Positions 1 through 10,245 of a DNA stretch of 64,000 nt are shown here, one piece after another. The translations under genes and the position numbers were made by a program. Within the stretch, counting starts at the first letter, position 1. Each line of letters starts with the position of its first letter. Origin of the DNA: Apodemus sylvaticus. Lineage: Eukaryota > Chordata > Mammalia > Rodentia > Muridae. Where the stretch lies: contig NC_067476.1 in the NCBI RefSeq assembly GCF_947179515.1, forward strand, positions 53,043,383 through 53,107,382. The letters run 5' to 3'. The notes beneath the pieces were generated by a model, which did not search any database, had not been told where the DNA came from, and saw only the letters and a program-made list of their open reading frames with translations.

Positions 1-747
1 TGCTGGGAGTGTTACAGGCAGAATTACACTCACCCATCCCACTCCAGATGTGAAATGATATTAGCTGGTCGCTTTAGTGTGGGGGCGGGGCAGCCACAGG
101 GAGGGCAGAGGGTGAGTCTAGAACTTGCAGCCCCTGGATAACTGCATCTCCCTATGCTCTAGGGGTTTCCACAGAATGGAAATAAGGCGTTGTGATATCC
201 TGCGCTGATTTCACCAAGGTTTGCTCACTGACTAACAGCAAATAGCTGTGTAGATGAAGCAATGCGACTCACAGGTGCTGGCCTCGCTGTACAGATTTGT
301 AGTTACCACATCACCACATTTTATAACTAGGAAGCAAAGAAGCAGCACAACTCCTAGATGTTGTAAGTTGGCTACTGTTGACATTAAATTGTTGACACTG
401 AAATCCAGCTGGGCTGTGACGTCATCCCATCCCAGACTGGGATGTCTGAGGCTGAACCGGATCTCCCCTGTGTTCAGTAGGCGTCCCTGTGCCTGGCACA
501 CTGTGGGCTGAACAGTAGACTTGGTGGACCCGAACCTTTGGTGTTCTCTTAGATATCTTCGGCATGTCTTGCTTTGGGTTTGACACCACTTGGCTTGCTC
601 TCTGTCATAACTAAATTCTGAGACAGCAGGGGTCTTCTTGCCAATCTCTGTCTTCCTAGTAGGCACATCAAATGCACTAACTTAATCATCAACTACTGAA
701 ACTTTGCCTATGGCAATCATCAAAGTGGCCAGAGAATGAAGAACCAG
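1..747. other. Unassigned sequence, no supported gene
   Basis: No repeat family or gene was recognised. Open frames here are short (largest 144 codons, minus strand 232-666) and have no recognisable domain, so they are treated as chance. The stretch contains a full CRE palindrome at 417-424 and a perfect 8-bp inverted repeat at 428-444, listed separately. Confidence 0.5.
417..424. promoter_or_regulatory. CRE-like palindrome TGACGTCA
   Basis: The site is the exact 8-bp consensus bound by CREB/ATF-family bZIP factors. Four bases further on, 428-444 is a perfect inverted repeat (CATCCCAG, one A, CTGGGATG). A CpG-containing full CRE is uncommon in methylated bulk mammalian DNA. Whether it is bound or drives transcription cannot be seen from sequence. 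Confidence 0.3.
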
Positions 748-912
748 GCCTGGCGACACAGGTCTGCCACCCAGTACTTAGCAAGTTGGAGCAGGACAGG
801 TTCACATCCAGGGTCAGCCCGGACTACATAGTAAGTTCAGTGGTACAGAGCTTAACTACTTTGCACAAAGCCCTGACATAGATCCCAGCTTTGCAAAAGG
901 ACAACAAAAATC
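748..912 (+). repeat. Old B1-ID composite SINE
   Basis: 748-838 follows the B1 (7SL-derived) layout in degraded form, with CCTGGCGACACAGGTCTGC at the head and a later GCCCGGACTACATAGT block. 840-912 then resembles an ID/tRNA-like unit that runs into an A-rich end. This B1-then-ID order fits the dimeric ID_B1 class of old rodent SINEs. Strongly diverged, so the boundaries are approximate. Confidence 0.45.
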
Positions 913-954
913 AACTCAAGAGCAAACAGATGCCAATAAGAAAGGAAATAGCCA

Positions 955-1050
955 GGCTAAGGATAGAACTTAATATTAGAGCCTTTGCCTAGCATGCTCA
1001 TGCCCCTGAGTTCAAATCTAAGCACTACCCTCTCCCAAAATAAGAAAAAA
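955..1050 (+). repeat. ID-type SINE relic
   Basis: The block CTTTGCCTAGCATGCTCATG followed by CCCTGAGTTCAAATC matches the tRNA-Ala-derived ID element body (A-box/B-box spacing) and ends in an A-rich tail near 1040-1050. It lies just downstream of the B1-ID relic and may be part of the same insertion complex. Confidence 0.5.
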
Positions 1051-2005
1051 TGTCAAGTCTACAAGTCCTACAAGTTTATAGGCTATGTTATCTATACTAT
1101 TTTTTCTCCCAGTCATCTGAGGCTAACTTGGAAATCATAGGAAATGTTCATTTTTACTGACAGTTGAAAAGCCCAGGCACAAAAAGGTCATTATAGGCTA
1201 CAGGACCTGGGCTATCCTATGGGAGGGTGCAACTTTGCCAGCATTATTTTTATTGTCTCCCAGATCCAAACAGGCCCCACAGACACACTCAGATGCTTCC
1301 AATACACAAGGGAGCCACAAGTACAGTAGGTGAGACCTCAATGCCTCGATCCCTTCAATCCCTGTAGCATCCCCTACAGGCAAAGTTCCAAGAAGCAGAA
1401 GGCAGAATGCCCATGTGTACAAGCATCTATTATTTACCTGATGTAATTGTTATCTCAGAGGCTGGCTGCTAATCTAGACCTAGTCCTGCAAGTCTGTAGC
1501 CTCCGTTCAATCCAATCTAGGCCCAGAATGTATTCAGTTTCTGAGACTTGTTGCTGAAAAAGCTCACCCCTTCCTAGTTCTGTCTGAACGCTGGCCGGCT
1601 GGTTCAACTCAGCTGGTCTGGCTCAAACGCCTCTCCAGGCTGACTGATCTGGCTTCTGTCAGTTTCTCACTGAGTTGCTCTGCTTGTCCTCATACTAACT
1701 CTGGCGATCTGTTCTAATCTTCTGGCTCCGCCTCATTCTCTGGCTCTTCTGTCTCACCTGTGTCGAGCTTGCTCTCTCTTCAACTGTCTCTGTAAAACTC
1801 TCTCAGTAAAACGGCCTCCTTTCTCCACGATGCTTTCTTAAATACTCTCTTCTTTTTTCCCTTCTGTTCTCCTGAGAGTTGGCCATACCCTATTCTGTCA
1901 AATATGTCTCTGATTTGATTTGTCTGCCACTCAAATAGACATCACTTTCTAACATGGGTGCAAACTAAACTTTACCATTATTGTTTGGGATTAAAGGTGT
2001 ATGCT
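1051..2005. other. Unassigned sequence with CT-rich block
   Basis: No gene recognised. 1560-1870 is unusually rich in CT, with repeated CTCTG/CTGGCT words, and together with 1871-1990 and 2208-2300 may be one rodent LTR-type repeat into which the B2 at 2006 inserted. I could not assign a family. Confidence 0.3.
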
Positions 2006-2195
2006 GGGCTGGAGAGATGGCTCAGTGATTAAGAGCACTGACTGCTCTTCCAGAGGTCCTGAGTTCAATTCCCAGCAACCACATGGAGGCTCACAACCAC
2101 TTATAATGGGATCTGATGCCCTGTTCTGGTGTGTCTGAAGACAGCTACAGCTCATATAAATAAAACAAATACATAAATTTTAATTAAAAAAAAAA
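2006..2195 (+). mobile_element. B2 SINE
   Basis: It opens with the B2 tRNA-derived head GGGCTGGAGAGATGGCTCAG, carries the B-box region GAGTTCAATTCCC and ends in an A-rich tail. A perfect 14-bp target-site duplication, AAAGGTGTATGCTG, flanks it at 1993-2006 and 2194-2207 (edge bases shared with the element and tail). Near-consensus sequence plus intact duplication indicate a fairly recent insertion. Confidence 0.95.
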
Positions 2196-2519
2196 AGGTG
2201 TATGCTGAGCCATGCCACAACTAAAAACAGGTTTTTCCAGTAAACAACACAATCTCAGGGTTTGAAGTGATCAAATATCCTGCAACACCCGTGGAGTTCT
2301 CCAGATGTGCTAAGATCAATGTTCTTACCACCGGCTGGCTTAGACTGTGGGCAGTCTCTGCTTTCTCTCTGATGCTTCTCTTGCTGGCTCAACTGCAAAA
2401 ATGAATTGAGGAGGGAGAGTCAAATTTGGGGTCAGGAGTTGGCAGTGCGCAGGGAAAGCAGAAGCCCCACACATGACCACTGTTTTTACTCCTCTCCATT
2501 ATGACATGCTGAGTCTGAA

Positions 2520-2520
<1 letters not shown>

Positions 2521-2555
<35 letters not shown>
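2521..2555. repeat. (AC)n microsatellite
   Basis: Uninterrupted dinucleotide run of about 17 units; likely length-polymorphic. It accounts for the Cys-Val and Thr-His runs in the short frames that cross it. Confidence 0.98.
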
Positions 2556-2559
<4 letters not shown>

Positions 2560-3840
2560 GACATACGAGAGGCATGCCAAGGCAGACCCAGATTGCCAGG
2601 CCCAGATTCCAAACAGCTAGAGCAGAAAGCGGCAGTTGGCAAGAGCAGGCAAGAACAAGCCACTCAGGACTGGGGCCAGGCTGACACAGAGTTCTTGGCA
2701 AAACCACTCTGCAGTCCTTTTTCAGGAAAACTGGCAGTCGCTAGCCTCTCTGGCCCTTCCCAGAGGGGTGAATCCTAGCCTTGGAAAAGGAAGACTTCTC
2801 AGGCCCACCATTTGCCTCTTACTGCCTTCAAACTGTATTAAAATACTGTTTGCTTGTCTTGAAACAAAGTGTGTGTTTATTAGCACGAACAGAGACATGG
2901 AAACAATAAGGACCATTTCCACATATAACCTGTGTTTTCCACCTTGTTAAAATGCTGCACCTTATAACATGGGAACCCTGGACATCGTTTACTCTAATGT
3001 TCTGTTAACAGTAAGGGAAACTGAGTCTCATAAACATTCTACATCTTGACCACGTCCCTCAAGAGTGACAGAGTTGTCCTGAATCCCAGATAGCATGCTA
3101 TAGTCTCTTCCATTCTGTCCCAGCATTCTTGGTAGCATCTGGACTATGATTTTGTGATATTATACTCATAACTAAAGCTGTATTATGTGAGCTTATAAAT
3201 ACAGTTGTGTGCTGTGACCCATCTGTGAGACACACAAAGATATTCTGGGATCAGGACTGGGGGGTGGGATAGTGACTTCAGTAAATAAAGCAAGAAGCAT
3301 AATGACTTTCTAAGTAGAGGTCATGGTCAAAAACGGATGAATATATTAGGGAGATGATTCAAACCCTAGTTCTGCTGTTTATGACTGGGGGACCTGAGGC
3401 CGCTCTGTTATCTTTCTAAATCTGCCTCTCCCTTTTAACCTGACAAAGGGAGAGGGACTACCAAGGCTGTTCACTGTAGAAGAATTATATCTAATGAGCT
3501 AACCTTGTTTTCTAACACACACACACACATTTTTGGCACACATGAACAGTTCAACCCATTTTTCCCTAGCTACAAATTCTGGGCACTAGCAAAGTTTATT
3601 TCTGGAGGTGGCATCACAGGGTTGTACTGCCCCTCCCCCCATATATATATATATTCCCACATCCCTGCATGCACACCAGCAGTAATACTCTTTTAAGTGG
3701 CAAAGAAAATAAATACGGATAATTGATTTAAAAATGCTGTTTTAATGACTATAAAACTGATAAGAAAGAATGCTATTTAAATTTTTTTAAACTTGTAATA
3801 ATTTTTTACCTAGAATCTTATTTCTATTCTCATTTTAAAT
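2556..3840. other. Unassigned sequence, possible MIR trace
   Basis: No gene recognised. 2995-3095 has the order of a MIR core (GGGAAACTGAGTCTCA, later AGAGTGACAGAG and TGAATCCCAG) but is very diverged. A short (AC) run sits near 3516-3530 and a TA run near 3642-3654. The remainder looks single-copy. Confidence 0.35.
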
Positions 3841-3908
3841 ATGTTAATCACCCAAGGACTAGTCTTCGAGGAACATGTTAATCACCCAAGAACTAGTCTG
3901 CGAGGACC
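3841..3908. repeat. 34-bp tandem duplication
   Basis: Two adjacent 34-bp units (3841-3874 and 3875-3908) beginning ATGTTAATCACCCAAG match at 31 of 34 positions. This is a local duplication, not a known transposon. Confidence 0.9.
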
Positions 3909-5180
3909 TTAGCATAACCTTAGTGACAGGAACATTTACTCTAGATATCTTATTTCTATTATTCCTGTTTCTTAAATTGTAGTGCTTTTAAATTACTGGC
4001 TAATGGAGCTTTCAGTGCCGTGGGCCACGGTCTCCTCCCGTGATCCGTCATCTCCAGCTAGCAAACTGGCTCTGTCTGCAGCGTCAGCCTCTCTAATTCG
4101 GGACAGTAAGCCAATTTTTCTAGATTTCCCTGGTGCTGTTAGCAATTTGGATTTGTCTCTGAGAGAGGCTACACGAGGCTTAGAATATCAATTTAAATTC
4201 CTGAACTAAAAACCTGTAATAAAAATGTGGCTTTCAAGTGCTTCCATAGCAGCACACACAAGGTCTGCCTTTACCGATTGTCTTGTTAATACTAGAAACA
4301 AAGTTATGGGGGTATTTCTTCTTCTTCATGACACATGAACTAGTGATTCTTGCTTCTAGCCTAATCTGCAACCTACTTAAAGCCAGAGGTCTGGGTGTTA
4401 CTCCCTCGAGGCCAAGACGAACAGTTGTCAGCCAGTGAAGGCATTCACCAGATGTTGCAGCCAGAGGCGTCCAACAACACTGCTCGTTACGGCCTTCGAT
4501 CACCCCATTTAGAATTTACAACAAACTGAGCAGAAAGCCATTATAGCACCTTCAGTATCAAGTCTTCCTTTGGGCCGCGAGCAGAGTTCAGCAACGGACG
4601 AATGCACCATCTGCTCCACAGTCACATCATTCCTTCATGGCCCTTCCGCCAGTAGGAAGGAGTCCCAGATACAGTCTAGAAACACAGAGAGGTCATTTGC
4701 TGTCATTTGGGGAATATTAAAATCCCTAAGGGTTTCCAACAACACCTAGAGAAAGAACTCACGCTGTAATTAAATGGAATAATAACAAACCATAATATAA
4801 GACATAAAAATGAACAAACATTATGAAATAATCATACTTGGACAATTACAACCCATATGGCTTGTTAAACTCAATCTGCTACCTGTAGTGATAGTGACTG
4901 CATACTGCACAGCCAACGCTGTGGCGTGGCCTCCCGTGCCCCTCCCTCGAGGATATAATGACTTAATTCTGCGAATGAGAAAATGAAGTTTAAGTGGTAA
5001 TGTGCTCATGAGTTGGTGTCTATTAAGTCTGCCGTGTGGATCAAAGATGGAACAGCCACTAGAGTTCCAAGGACCGCTGCATTCCCCCTTTAGAGACCGC
5101 AAGGCCTTCCACGCCCACAAAAATGGGGAAACCCTAATACCTACCAGTGTGCCACTGTCTCCTAAGTCTCATAAAACACA
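3909..5180. other. Unassigned, CpG-retaining sequence
   Basis: No repeat family or gene recognised. 4010-4210 and 4400-4660 keep more CpG dinucleotides than typical methylated mouse DNA, without the signature of a CpG island. The frames here (75-99 codons) lack recognisable domains. This is a candidate for conserved non-coding sequence. Confidence 0.4.
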
Positions 5181-5188
5181 CTCTAGGA

Positions 5189-5409
5189 CAGCAGTTCTCA
5201 GCCTGTGGGCCTCTTCAGTCCCTTTAGAGGTCGAATGAGCCTTTCACAGGGGTCACCTGAGACCACTGCAAAGCACAAATATTTACATTAGGATTCATAG
5301 CAGTAGCAAAGTTATAGTTATGAAGTATCGACAAAATAATGTTATGGTCCCACCCCATGAAGAACTGTACGTATTAGAGTCACTGCATTAGGAAGGTTGA
5401 GAACCACTG
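5189..5409 (+). mobile_element. URR1-like hAT DNA transposon relic
   Basis: The ends are inverted repeats (CAGCAGTTCTCAGCC at the left, GAGAACCACTG at the right). The body has the URR1 order: GAGCCTTTCACAGGGGTC, ATTTACATTAGGATTCATA, GTAGCAAAGTTATAGTTATG and GCATTAGGAAGGTTGAG. The 8-bp flanks at 5181-5188 and 5410-5417 both start CTCTAG and agree at 6 of 8 positions, as expected for an old hAT target duplication. It is non-autonomous: no transposase. Confidence 0.85.
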
Positions 5410-5417
5410 CTCTAGCG

Positions 5418-6551
5418 AGAACCTAATCCAGAGGCCGCCAGCGTCCATGAGATGGTGTTGAATGCCCTTTCTGAACATATCTGAAACTGAACTATTCAAG
5501 AGAAAGTAAGGAACTGAGGAGAATTCTCTTAGCTTCGCAACAGCCTGGGCAACCGAGCCACCTGCAGTGGAAGCACTGTAGAGAAACTGGAGAACAAAGC
5601 AGGCTCAGGCCTTGCCTCAAGAACTGGTGTATCTCAAAACTGACCATCCCGAAAAGCCTAGAAAATTCCACTGAATGCCTTTGTCTCTCCCTCCCTTGTA
5701 AACTCGGAAGCTGGGGAAAGTGGGGCAACCAACTCAACTTTCCCAAGTAACCTTTAGAGCCAGCAGCAGGGACAGCTGAGTGTTCCCTGACACTGAGGTG
5801 ACATATCCCTGCTCCCAGCTTCCCTGGGCTGAGCCTTCCTGGCATCCACACACACCTTTGGGTGCGAGATCTGCCCCTGGGTCAGCTGAGTGCCCTGGAC
5901 CATGAGCCCAGTCCTGTTTGTCCCCAGAGCAGCCAGGGGACCAGTCTATGAGCAAACTTTAATAACGTAAGCTTAATAATTCCACATCGTCCCAGAGCAG
6001 CCCTGTGATGCATTTTCTTAGAGACAGAGACATTCCCAGGTTAGCTCCTTGAGTCAGTGTCAGTTACAACAGTACCTGGCTGTATCCTTGCTGGTTGTTT
6101 TCACTATCAGAGACTTCCTTAGCTAAATAACATCTAAACTCTGTGGACTACATTGGAGAGAGACATCCATCTTGTGAGGGACCAAAGTCTAGATTCTGTG
6201 CCCTGAGTCTTAAACATTCCTGAGAGAACACACAGATATTGCTCTCTCCCTCTGGCTGGCCCTTCCGAAGCACAGTAAAAAACAACTCAAAATAAGGACA
6301 TTCAATATAATTTTAAGAACTCAAGAGTAACATCAAGGAGTTCTGATTTCCTGGAATCTTGGTGTGCATCCTGCTGCCCCTCTGCCTATATTGAGGAAGT
6401 GCCTTCACCCCCTGATTCTTATGAGGATGAAATTGGGGGCAGGGCATTTAAATGTTCCATGACATTACTTTTACTTTCTTGCCTAATTTTCTGCCTCAAT
6501 TTCTCCTACTCTTCCTGACCTGAGTTACCTCTGTCTCTTATCTGGCTAATC
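5418..6551. other. Unassigned sequence
   Basis: No gene recognised. The minus-strand frame at 5492-5851 (119 codons) overlaps another at 5734-5955 and has no recognised domain. 5950-6050 faintly resembles a MIR core. The rest appears single-copy. Confidence 0.4.
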
Positions 6552-6563
6552 AAAAACCCTCTT

Positions 6564-6753
6564 GGGGCTGGAGAGATGGTTCAGCGGAGCTCTTCCAGAG
6601 GTCCTCAAGTTCAATTCACAGCAACCACATGGTGGCTCACAATCATTCTATATAGAGATCTTATGCTCTCTTTTGGTGTGCAGGCATACAGGCAGACAGA
6701 ATACTGTATACATAATAAATAAATAGATAAATAAATAAATAAATCTTTTTTTA
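6564..6753 (+). mobile_element. B2 SINE with internal deletion
   Basis: The head GGGGCTGGAGAGATGGTTCAG is followed directly by AGCTCTTCCAGAGGTCC, so roughly 18-20 bases between the A-box and B-box regions are missing relative to B2. The tail is an AAAT run ending in CTTTTTTT. A perfect 12-bp target duplication, AAAAACCCTCTT, lies at 6552-6563 and 6754-6765. Confidence 0.95.
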
Positions 6754-6834
6754 AAAAACCCTCTTAACTGTACTTTCTTTTCTTTAGACATGTCTTCTGG
6801 ACTGCATGTTCAATACATCACCCATAATGGATAC

Positions 6835-7020
6835 ATTGCTTTTCTTTTGCTGCTGTAACATATTACTATAGTATTAGTGTCTGAGAATAACACAGTTAAG
6901 CTCTGGAGCTGCATTATCTCAAATGTATCTCAGTGGTCTAAAACCAGAGTGTGGGCAGGGTGATCCTTTTACATGCTCTGAGAGCCCACCCCATAACCTT
7001 TCCTGACCAAGCCAGCTCAG
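6835..7020 (-). mobile_element. MLT1-like MaLR LTR fragment
   Basis: Read on the minus strand this resembles the 3' part of an MLT1-class LTR. On the plus strand it appears as TTGCTGCTGTAACATATTAC and then AGTGTGGGCAGGGTGATCC. It is very diverged and truncated; the family level is an inference. Confidence 0.4.
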
Positions 7021-7084
7021 TTCATCAGCAGGGTCTGAAGGGAGGAAGGGAGGATTAAAAAGAAAAAGACAATTAGACAACAGA

Positions 7085-7580
7085 ATAACGTGTGACTCCA
7101 GCCAGTGCTGAGGCTGAAGCAGGTTTATTTTTCTCCCATCTGCTTTTATATCATTCTAGGCACATAAAAAGAATATGGCCAGTCCTAAGGCATAAACAGA
7201 ACAGCTAAGGCACAAACAAAACATAAACAAAGGTGCCATTACTGAAGTCGGGGTCTTAACAAGACCCATCAAGATATAAAGAACACATTCCTCAGCTGTA
7301 TTTCTTGTCCTAGCCCAATGTCAAATTCTTTTTTTAAAAAAAGATTTATTTATTTATTATATGTAAGTACACTGTAGCTGTCTTCAGACACTCCAGAAGA
7401 GGGAGTCTGATCTCATTACAGATGGTTGTGAGCCACCATATGGTTGCTGGGATTTGAACTCAGAACCTTCGGAAGAGCAGTCAGTGCTCTTAACCGCTGA
7501 GCCATCTCTCCAGCCCCCCAATGTCAAATTCTTGCCAAATTCCTGCAAGTAGCCCCAAAAGCTCTCCACACTTTCCCACT
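7085..7580 (-). mobile_element. Possible ERV LTR fragment, interrupted by B2
   Basis: 7085-7330 and 7534-7580 are one older block split by the B2 at 7331. GCAGGTTTATTTTTCTCCC near 7119 reads on the minus strand as an AATAAA-type signal, as in an LTR R region. The family was not identified and no TG/CA ends are certain. Confidence 0.3.
7331..7516 (-). mobile_element. B2 SINE, antisense
   Basis: The right end CTGAGCCATCTCTCCAGCCC is the complement of the B2 head, and the left end is the T-rich tail complement with TTTATTTATTTATT. A perfect duplication, CCAATGTCAAATTCTT, occurs at 7315-7330 and again at 7518-7533. It is inserted into an older LTR-like block. Confidence 0.95.
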
Positions 7581-7581
7581 C

Positions 7582-7943
7582 CTTTCCTGTTGCTGTGATT
7601 AAAAAAAAAAAAAAAAAATCCCAGCAACTCAAAAGAGAAAGGCTTTTAGCTCACAGTTCAAGATACCGTCCACTACGGCAGTGGTGTGAAGGCTGCAAAA
7701 GTTTGAAGCAGCCGCTCACATTATGTCTACTGTCAGAGCACAGCAGTGAGGGCAGACATCCTGCTGGTCAGCTCTCTGCGTGTCTCCGTCTCTGTCTCTC
7801 TCTCCACTTATACAGTCTCATCCACAACTAAAATAGGCCTTTCCACATCCACCAACATAATCAAGAGAATCCCTGGCAGGCTTGCTCAGAATCCCTTGTG
7901 GTTCTAGATTCGGTCCACTTGACAAATGACACTGACCAGCACA
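7582..7943 (-). mobile_element. MTE-like MaLR solo LTR
   Basis: On the plus strand it starts CTTTCCTGTTGCTGTGATTA, passes GGCTTTTAGCTCACAGTTC and ends with a GGTTCTAGATTCGGTCCAC / TTGACAAATGACACTGAC block, the antisense layout of old rodent MT-type LTRs. A run of 18 A at 7601-7618 has expanded inside it. Diverged, without internal retroviral sequence. Confidence 0.7.
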
Positions 7944-8399
7944 GCTGGTGACTCCCTTCCTTGCTCGTGCTCAGATCTGGCGATATGGAGTGAGCCATCT
8001 CACTGTGCCTTCTCTGACTCATCATCTGCCCTGTCTGTCTTCCCTTATAAGGACATTTGTGAATGTACAGGGGCCATCAGGACAACCCAGGTTAATGTTG
8101 AGGATCAGGTTAATTCACTCCCTCGTCCAGAAGAATCCTGGCACTAGTGCACGAACATCTCTGGGAATCATGAGTCTGTCCAGCAGAATGGTCCTGTTAA
8201 ACAGGTTCTCACACCCTTTATGATCCACACTCTCCTATGCTAACCACGTTCTCACTATGACTCACCAGACTACGTGTCCCTCCACATTCCTCTGACCACT
8301 GTCTCCGTTCCTTCTGCTCAAGCCATATTAGCTTCCTGCTCTTCCCTGACTGGCTTCTATAAATTGGGCAGCCACTGCATCATTTGTACACATCACAAA

Positions 8400-8482
8400 T
8401 GAAAAGGAGAAGCATGGTGGAGAAGGAAAGGAAAGAAGGGAAGGGGAGAGGAAGAGGAAGAGGAAGGAGGAGAAGGAGGAAT
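8400..8482. repeat. GA-rich low-complexity tract
   Basis: Purine-rich imperfect (GGAAGA/GGAAA)n sequence. The minus-strand frame over it (8380-8574) is a low-complexity Leu/Pro translation, not a gene. Confidence 0.85.
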
Positions 8483-8549
8483 CTAAAGAGAAAACAAAGG
8501 AAGTCTATGATAATGTGCTCAACTTCATGAATTACATCATTTAAACTAT

Positions 8550-8712
8550 GATACAAAACAATGGCTAAAACCAAAAGGACATGTTAAGTGTTGGCAAGGA
8601 CATGGATCTTCATATGCTGTTGGTGGAGGGGGGAGGGTGTAACTCCTTACAGCTACTTTAGAAAGTTGTTTAGCAGCATTTACTAAAGCTGAACATATCC
8701 ATATCCTAGGAT
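8550..8712 (+). mobile_element. L1 fragment (ORF2 3' region)
   Basis: The order AACCAAAAGGACATG, AGTGTTGGCAAGGACATGG, ATATGCTGTTGGTGG and TTAGAAAGTTGTTTAGC matches the well-known end of L1 ORF2. Short, diverged and non-functional. Confidence 0.6.
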
Positions 8713-8734
8713 CCAGGGAGATCATGTTATCCTA

Positions 8735-8885
8735 TTTGTTTTTGTTACCTCTATTTCTCACCAACTGCAAGTGCCTGACGGGAAAGTATTGTCTGGTATG
8801 CAGCTGAATTCTAGAATGACAGCTAACATACAGCAGGTGCTCAAAAAATACTTGGATGAGTGAGTGAGGGCGTCTGAGAGAGCCA
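8735..8885 (+). mobile_element. L2 3'-end relic
   Basis: The segment GCAGGTGCTCAAAAAATAC followed by TTGGATGAGTGAGTG corresponds to the conserved L2 3' end (tract of the type GTGCTCAATAAATATTTG then TGAATGAATG). Ancient mammalian relic; boundaries approximate. Confidence 0.55.
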
Positions 8886-9717
8886 TTCCCGGGCCACACT
8901 GTGACCTCCGACCTCATCCCCCACCCTAGCTTTACCCTTTAGCTTTTCCTTCTTTACCAACTTTTGACATCCAGGTTGGGTAGTCAAATAAAATGTCAGA
9001 TTTCCTTCCCCTCTGCCTTCCTCCTAGGCAGATCCACCATACCTAGCTTCTTCCTCTGAGTTTGCCCATACCTGATTTGGCTTCCACACACAGACCAGGC
9101 TTCTCAAAAGATCTGAGTGACTGAGCAAGAGAATGGAGAGACTCTGAACAGCACAGTGGAGAGCTGGCTGCAGTTCACAGGCTCTTGGCATTTCTTCAGT
9201 CTCCAGAAGCTCCCTCGAGCCAGGGCAAGTCTGGAAGTCTCAGATGGTGTCTACGCTGGCCATGTTCTTCTCCCTGTGACCACAGGGCAGCTTGAATTTT
9301 ATTTTCCTTGCTCTCCTCCAGGAAGAGTTCTACACTTTGCATATCTCTGTGTTCACTGCTTAACTCTAAGTCTCTTCTTCCAGATGTTGCACCTTTCTCT
9401 GTGTCTGAGGCCCACTGAGGTCACGAACAGTATCGTACAGGTTTCTATAGACCAATACAGCATTCTCTATGGTATTAAGACATAGAAGTCCTTCCTTGTT
9501 CCTCCAATGGTAAGGAAGGCTGACTCTCTAGTCTTTGTCACTTTGTCTAAAACATAAAACGAATCTTGTGTCCTCTGTCTCTGTTATCCATTCCCTTGAG
9601 GTTCGAGGGATGACATATTTCTAAGCCCCTCCCCTCTGACCTAACATAACACAACCAAAATCCTGGTACTATTAGGCAACAGCTAAGGGTGTCTCCCGTT
9701 GTTCCTCAGTTAATCAC
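8886..9717. other. Unassigned sequence
   Basis: No repeat family recognised. A 122-codon plus-strand frame at 9117-9485 has no recognisable domain and no clear splice or promoter context, so it is not called a gene. Confidence 0.4.
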
Positions 9718-9842
9718 CAGCATAGTCCTATGAGATCAGTTCTATTTTTAACTACACTTGGCAGGAGGAAATGAGGGCACAAACACACAAAAGACTTGTC
9801 TGAACTCACAGAGCCAGATTGTAAGGTGAAGTAAGCCTTGTA
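9718..9842 (+). mobile_element. MIR SINE relic
   Basis: CCTATGAGATCAGTTCTATT, then GGAAATGAGGGCACA, GACTTGTCTGAACTCACAGAG and CCAGATTGTAAGG reproduce the MIR core order in diverged form. Confidence 0.6.
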
Positions 9843-9907
9843 CACACCAACTCCTACCACCCCACCCCACCCCATCAGTCAGTAGCAATCATGGAAGAAG
9901 AGAAGGC

Positions 9908-10245
9908 AATGCCAGCTTGCTGTGTGGTATCAGGCTCTGTCCTAAGTACTTAATAGTCGTTTGGGATCATACAAAGCCCAGGATTTGGTTTTGTGGGGTC
10001 TTGTTTGTTTGTTGTTTGAAACAGTTTCATGGTGAAGCTCAGGTTGGTCTCAAACTCAAAATCCCCCTCCCCAGCTTCCTGAGTACTAACTAGGACTGTA
10101 AGTAAATACCACCACGTGTCAGATTGTACTCTTTTTGACAGAGGTGAAGAATCTGATGTGGAAAAAAGTTAAGTATTGTGCAAGCTCACAAAGTTCTTGA
10201 ATGGTGAAGTCAGCCTCCAAACGAACCTTCTGCCTCTGGATCCCA
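9908..10245 (+). mobile_element. MIR SINE split by a B1-like insertion
   Basis: 9908-9995 has the MIR 5' part (GCTCTGTCCTAAGTACTTAAT). 10122-10245 continues with the core and 3' part (GAGGTGAAGAATCTGATG, AGTTAAGTATTGTGCAAGC, TGGTGAAGTCAGCC). The intervening 9996-10121 is an antisense B1-like SINE. Confidence 0.55.
9996..10121 (-). mobile_element. Old B1-like SINE, antisense
   Basis: The T-rich left side (TTTGTTTGTTGTTTGAAACAG) and GCTCAGGTTGGTCTCAAACTC are the complement of a B1-family body; the A-tail complement faces left. Very diverged (B1F/PB1 age class). Confidence 0.6.

Noticed and set aside
4237..4262. U6 snRNA-like start (GTGCTTCCATAGCAGCACAC)
   Set aside because: Similarity stops after about 20 bases; the rest of U6 and its terminator are absent.
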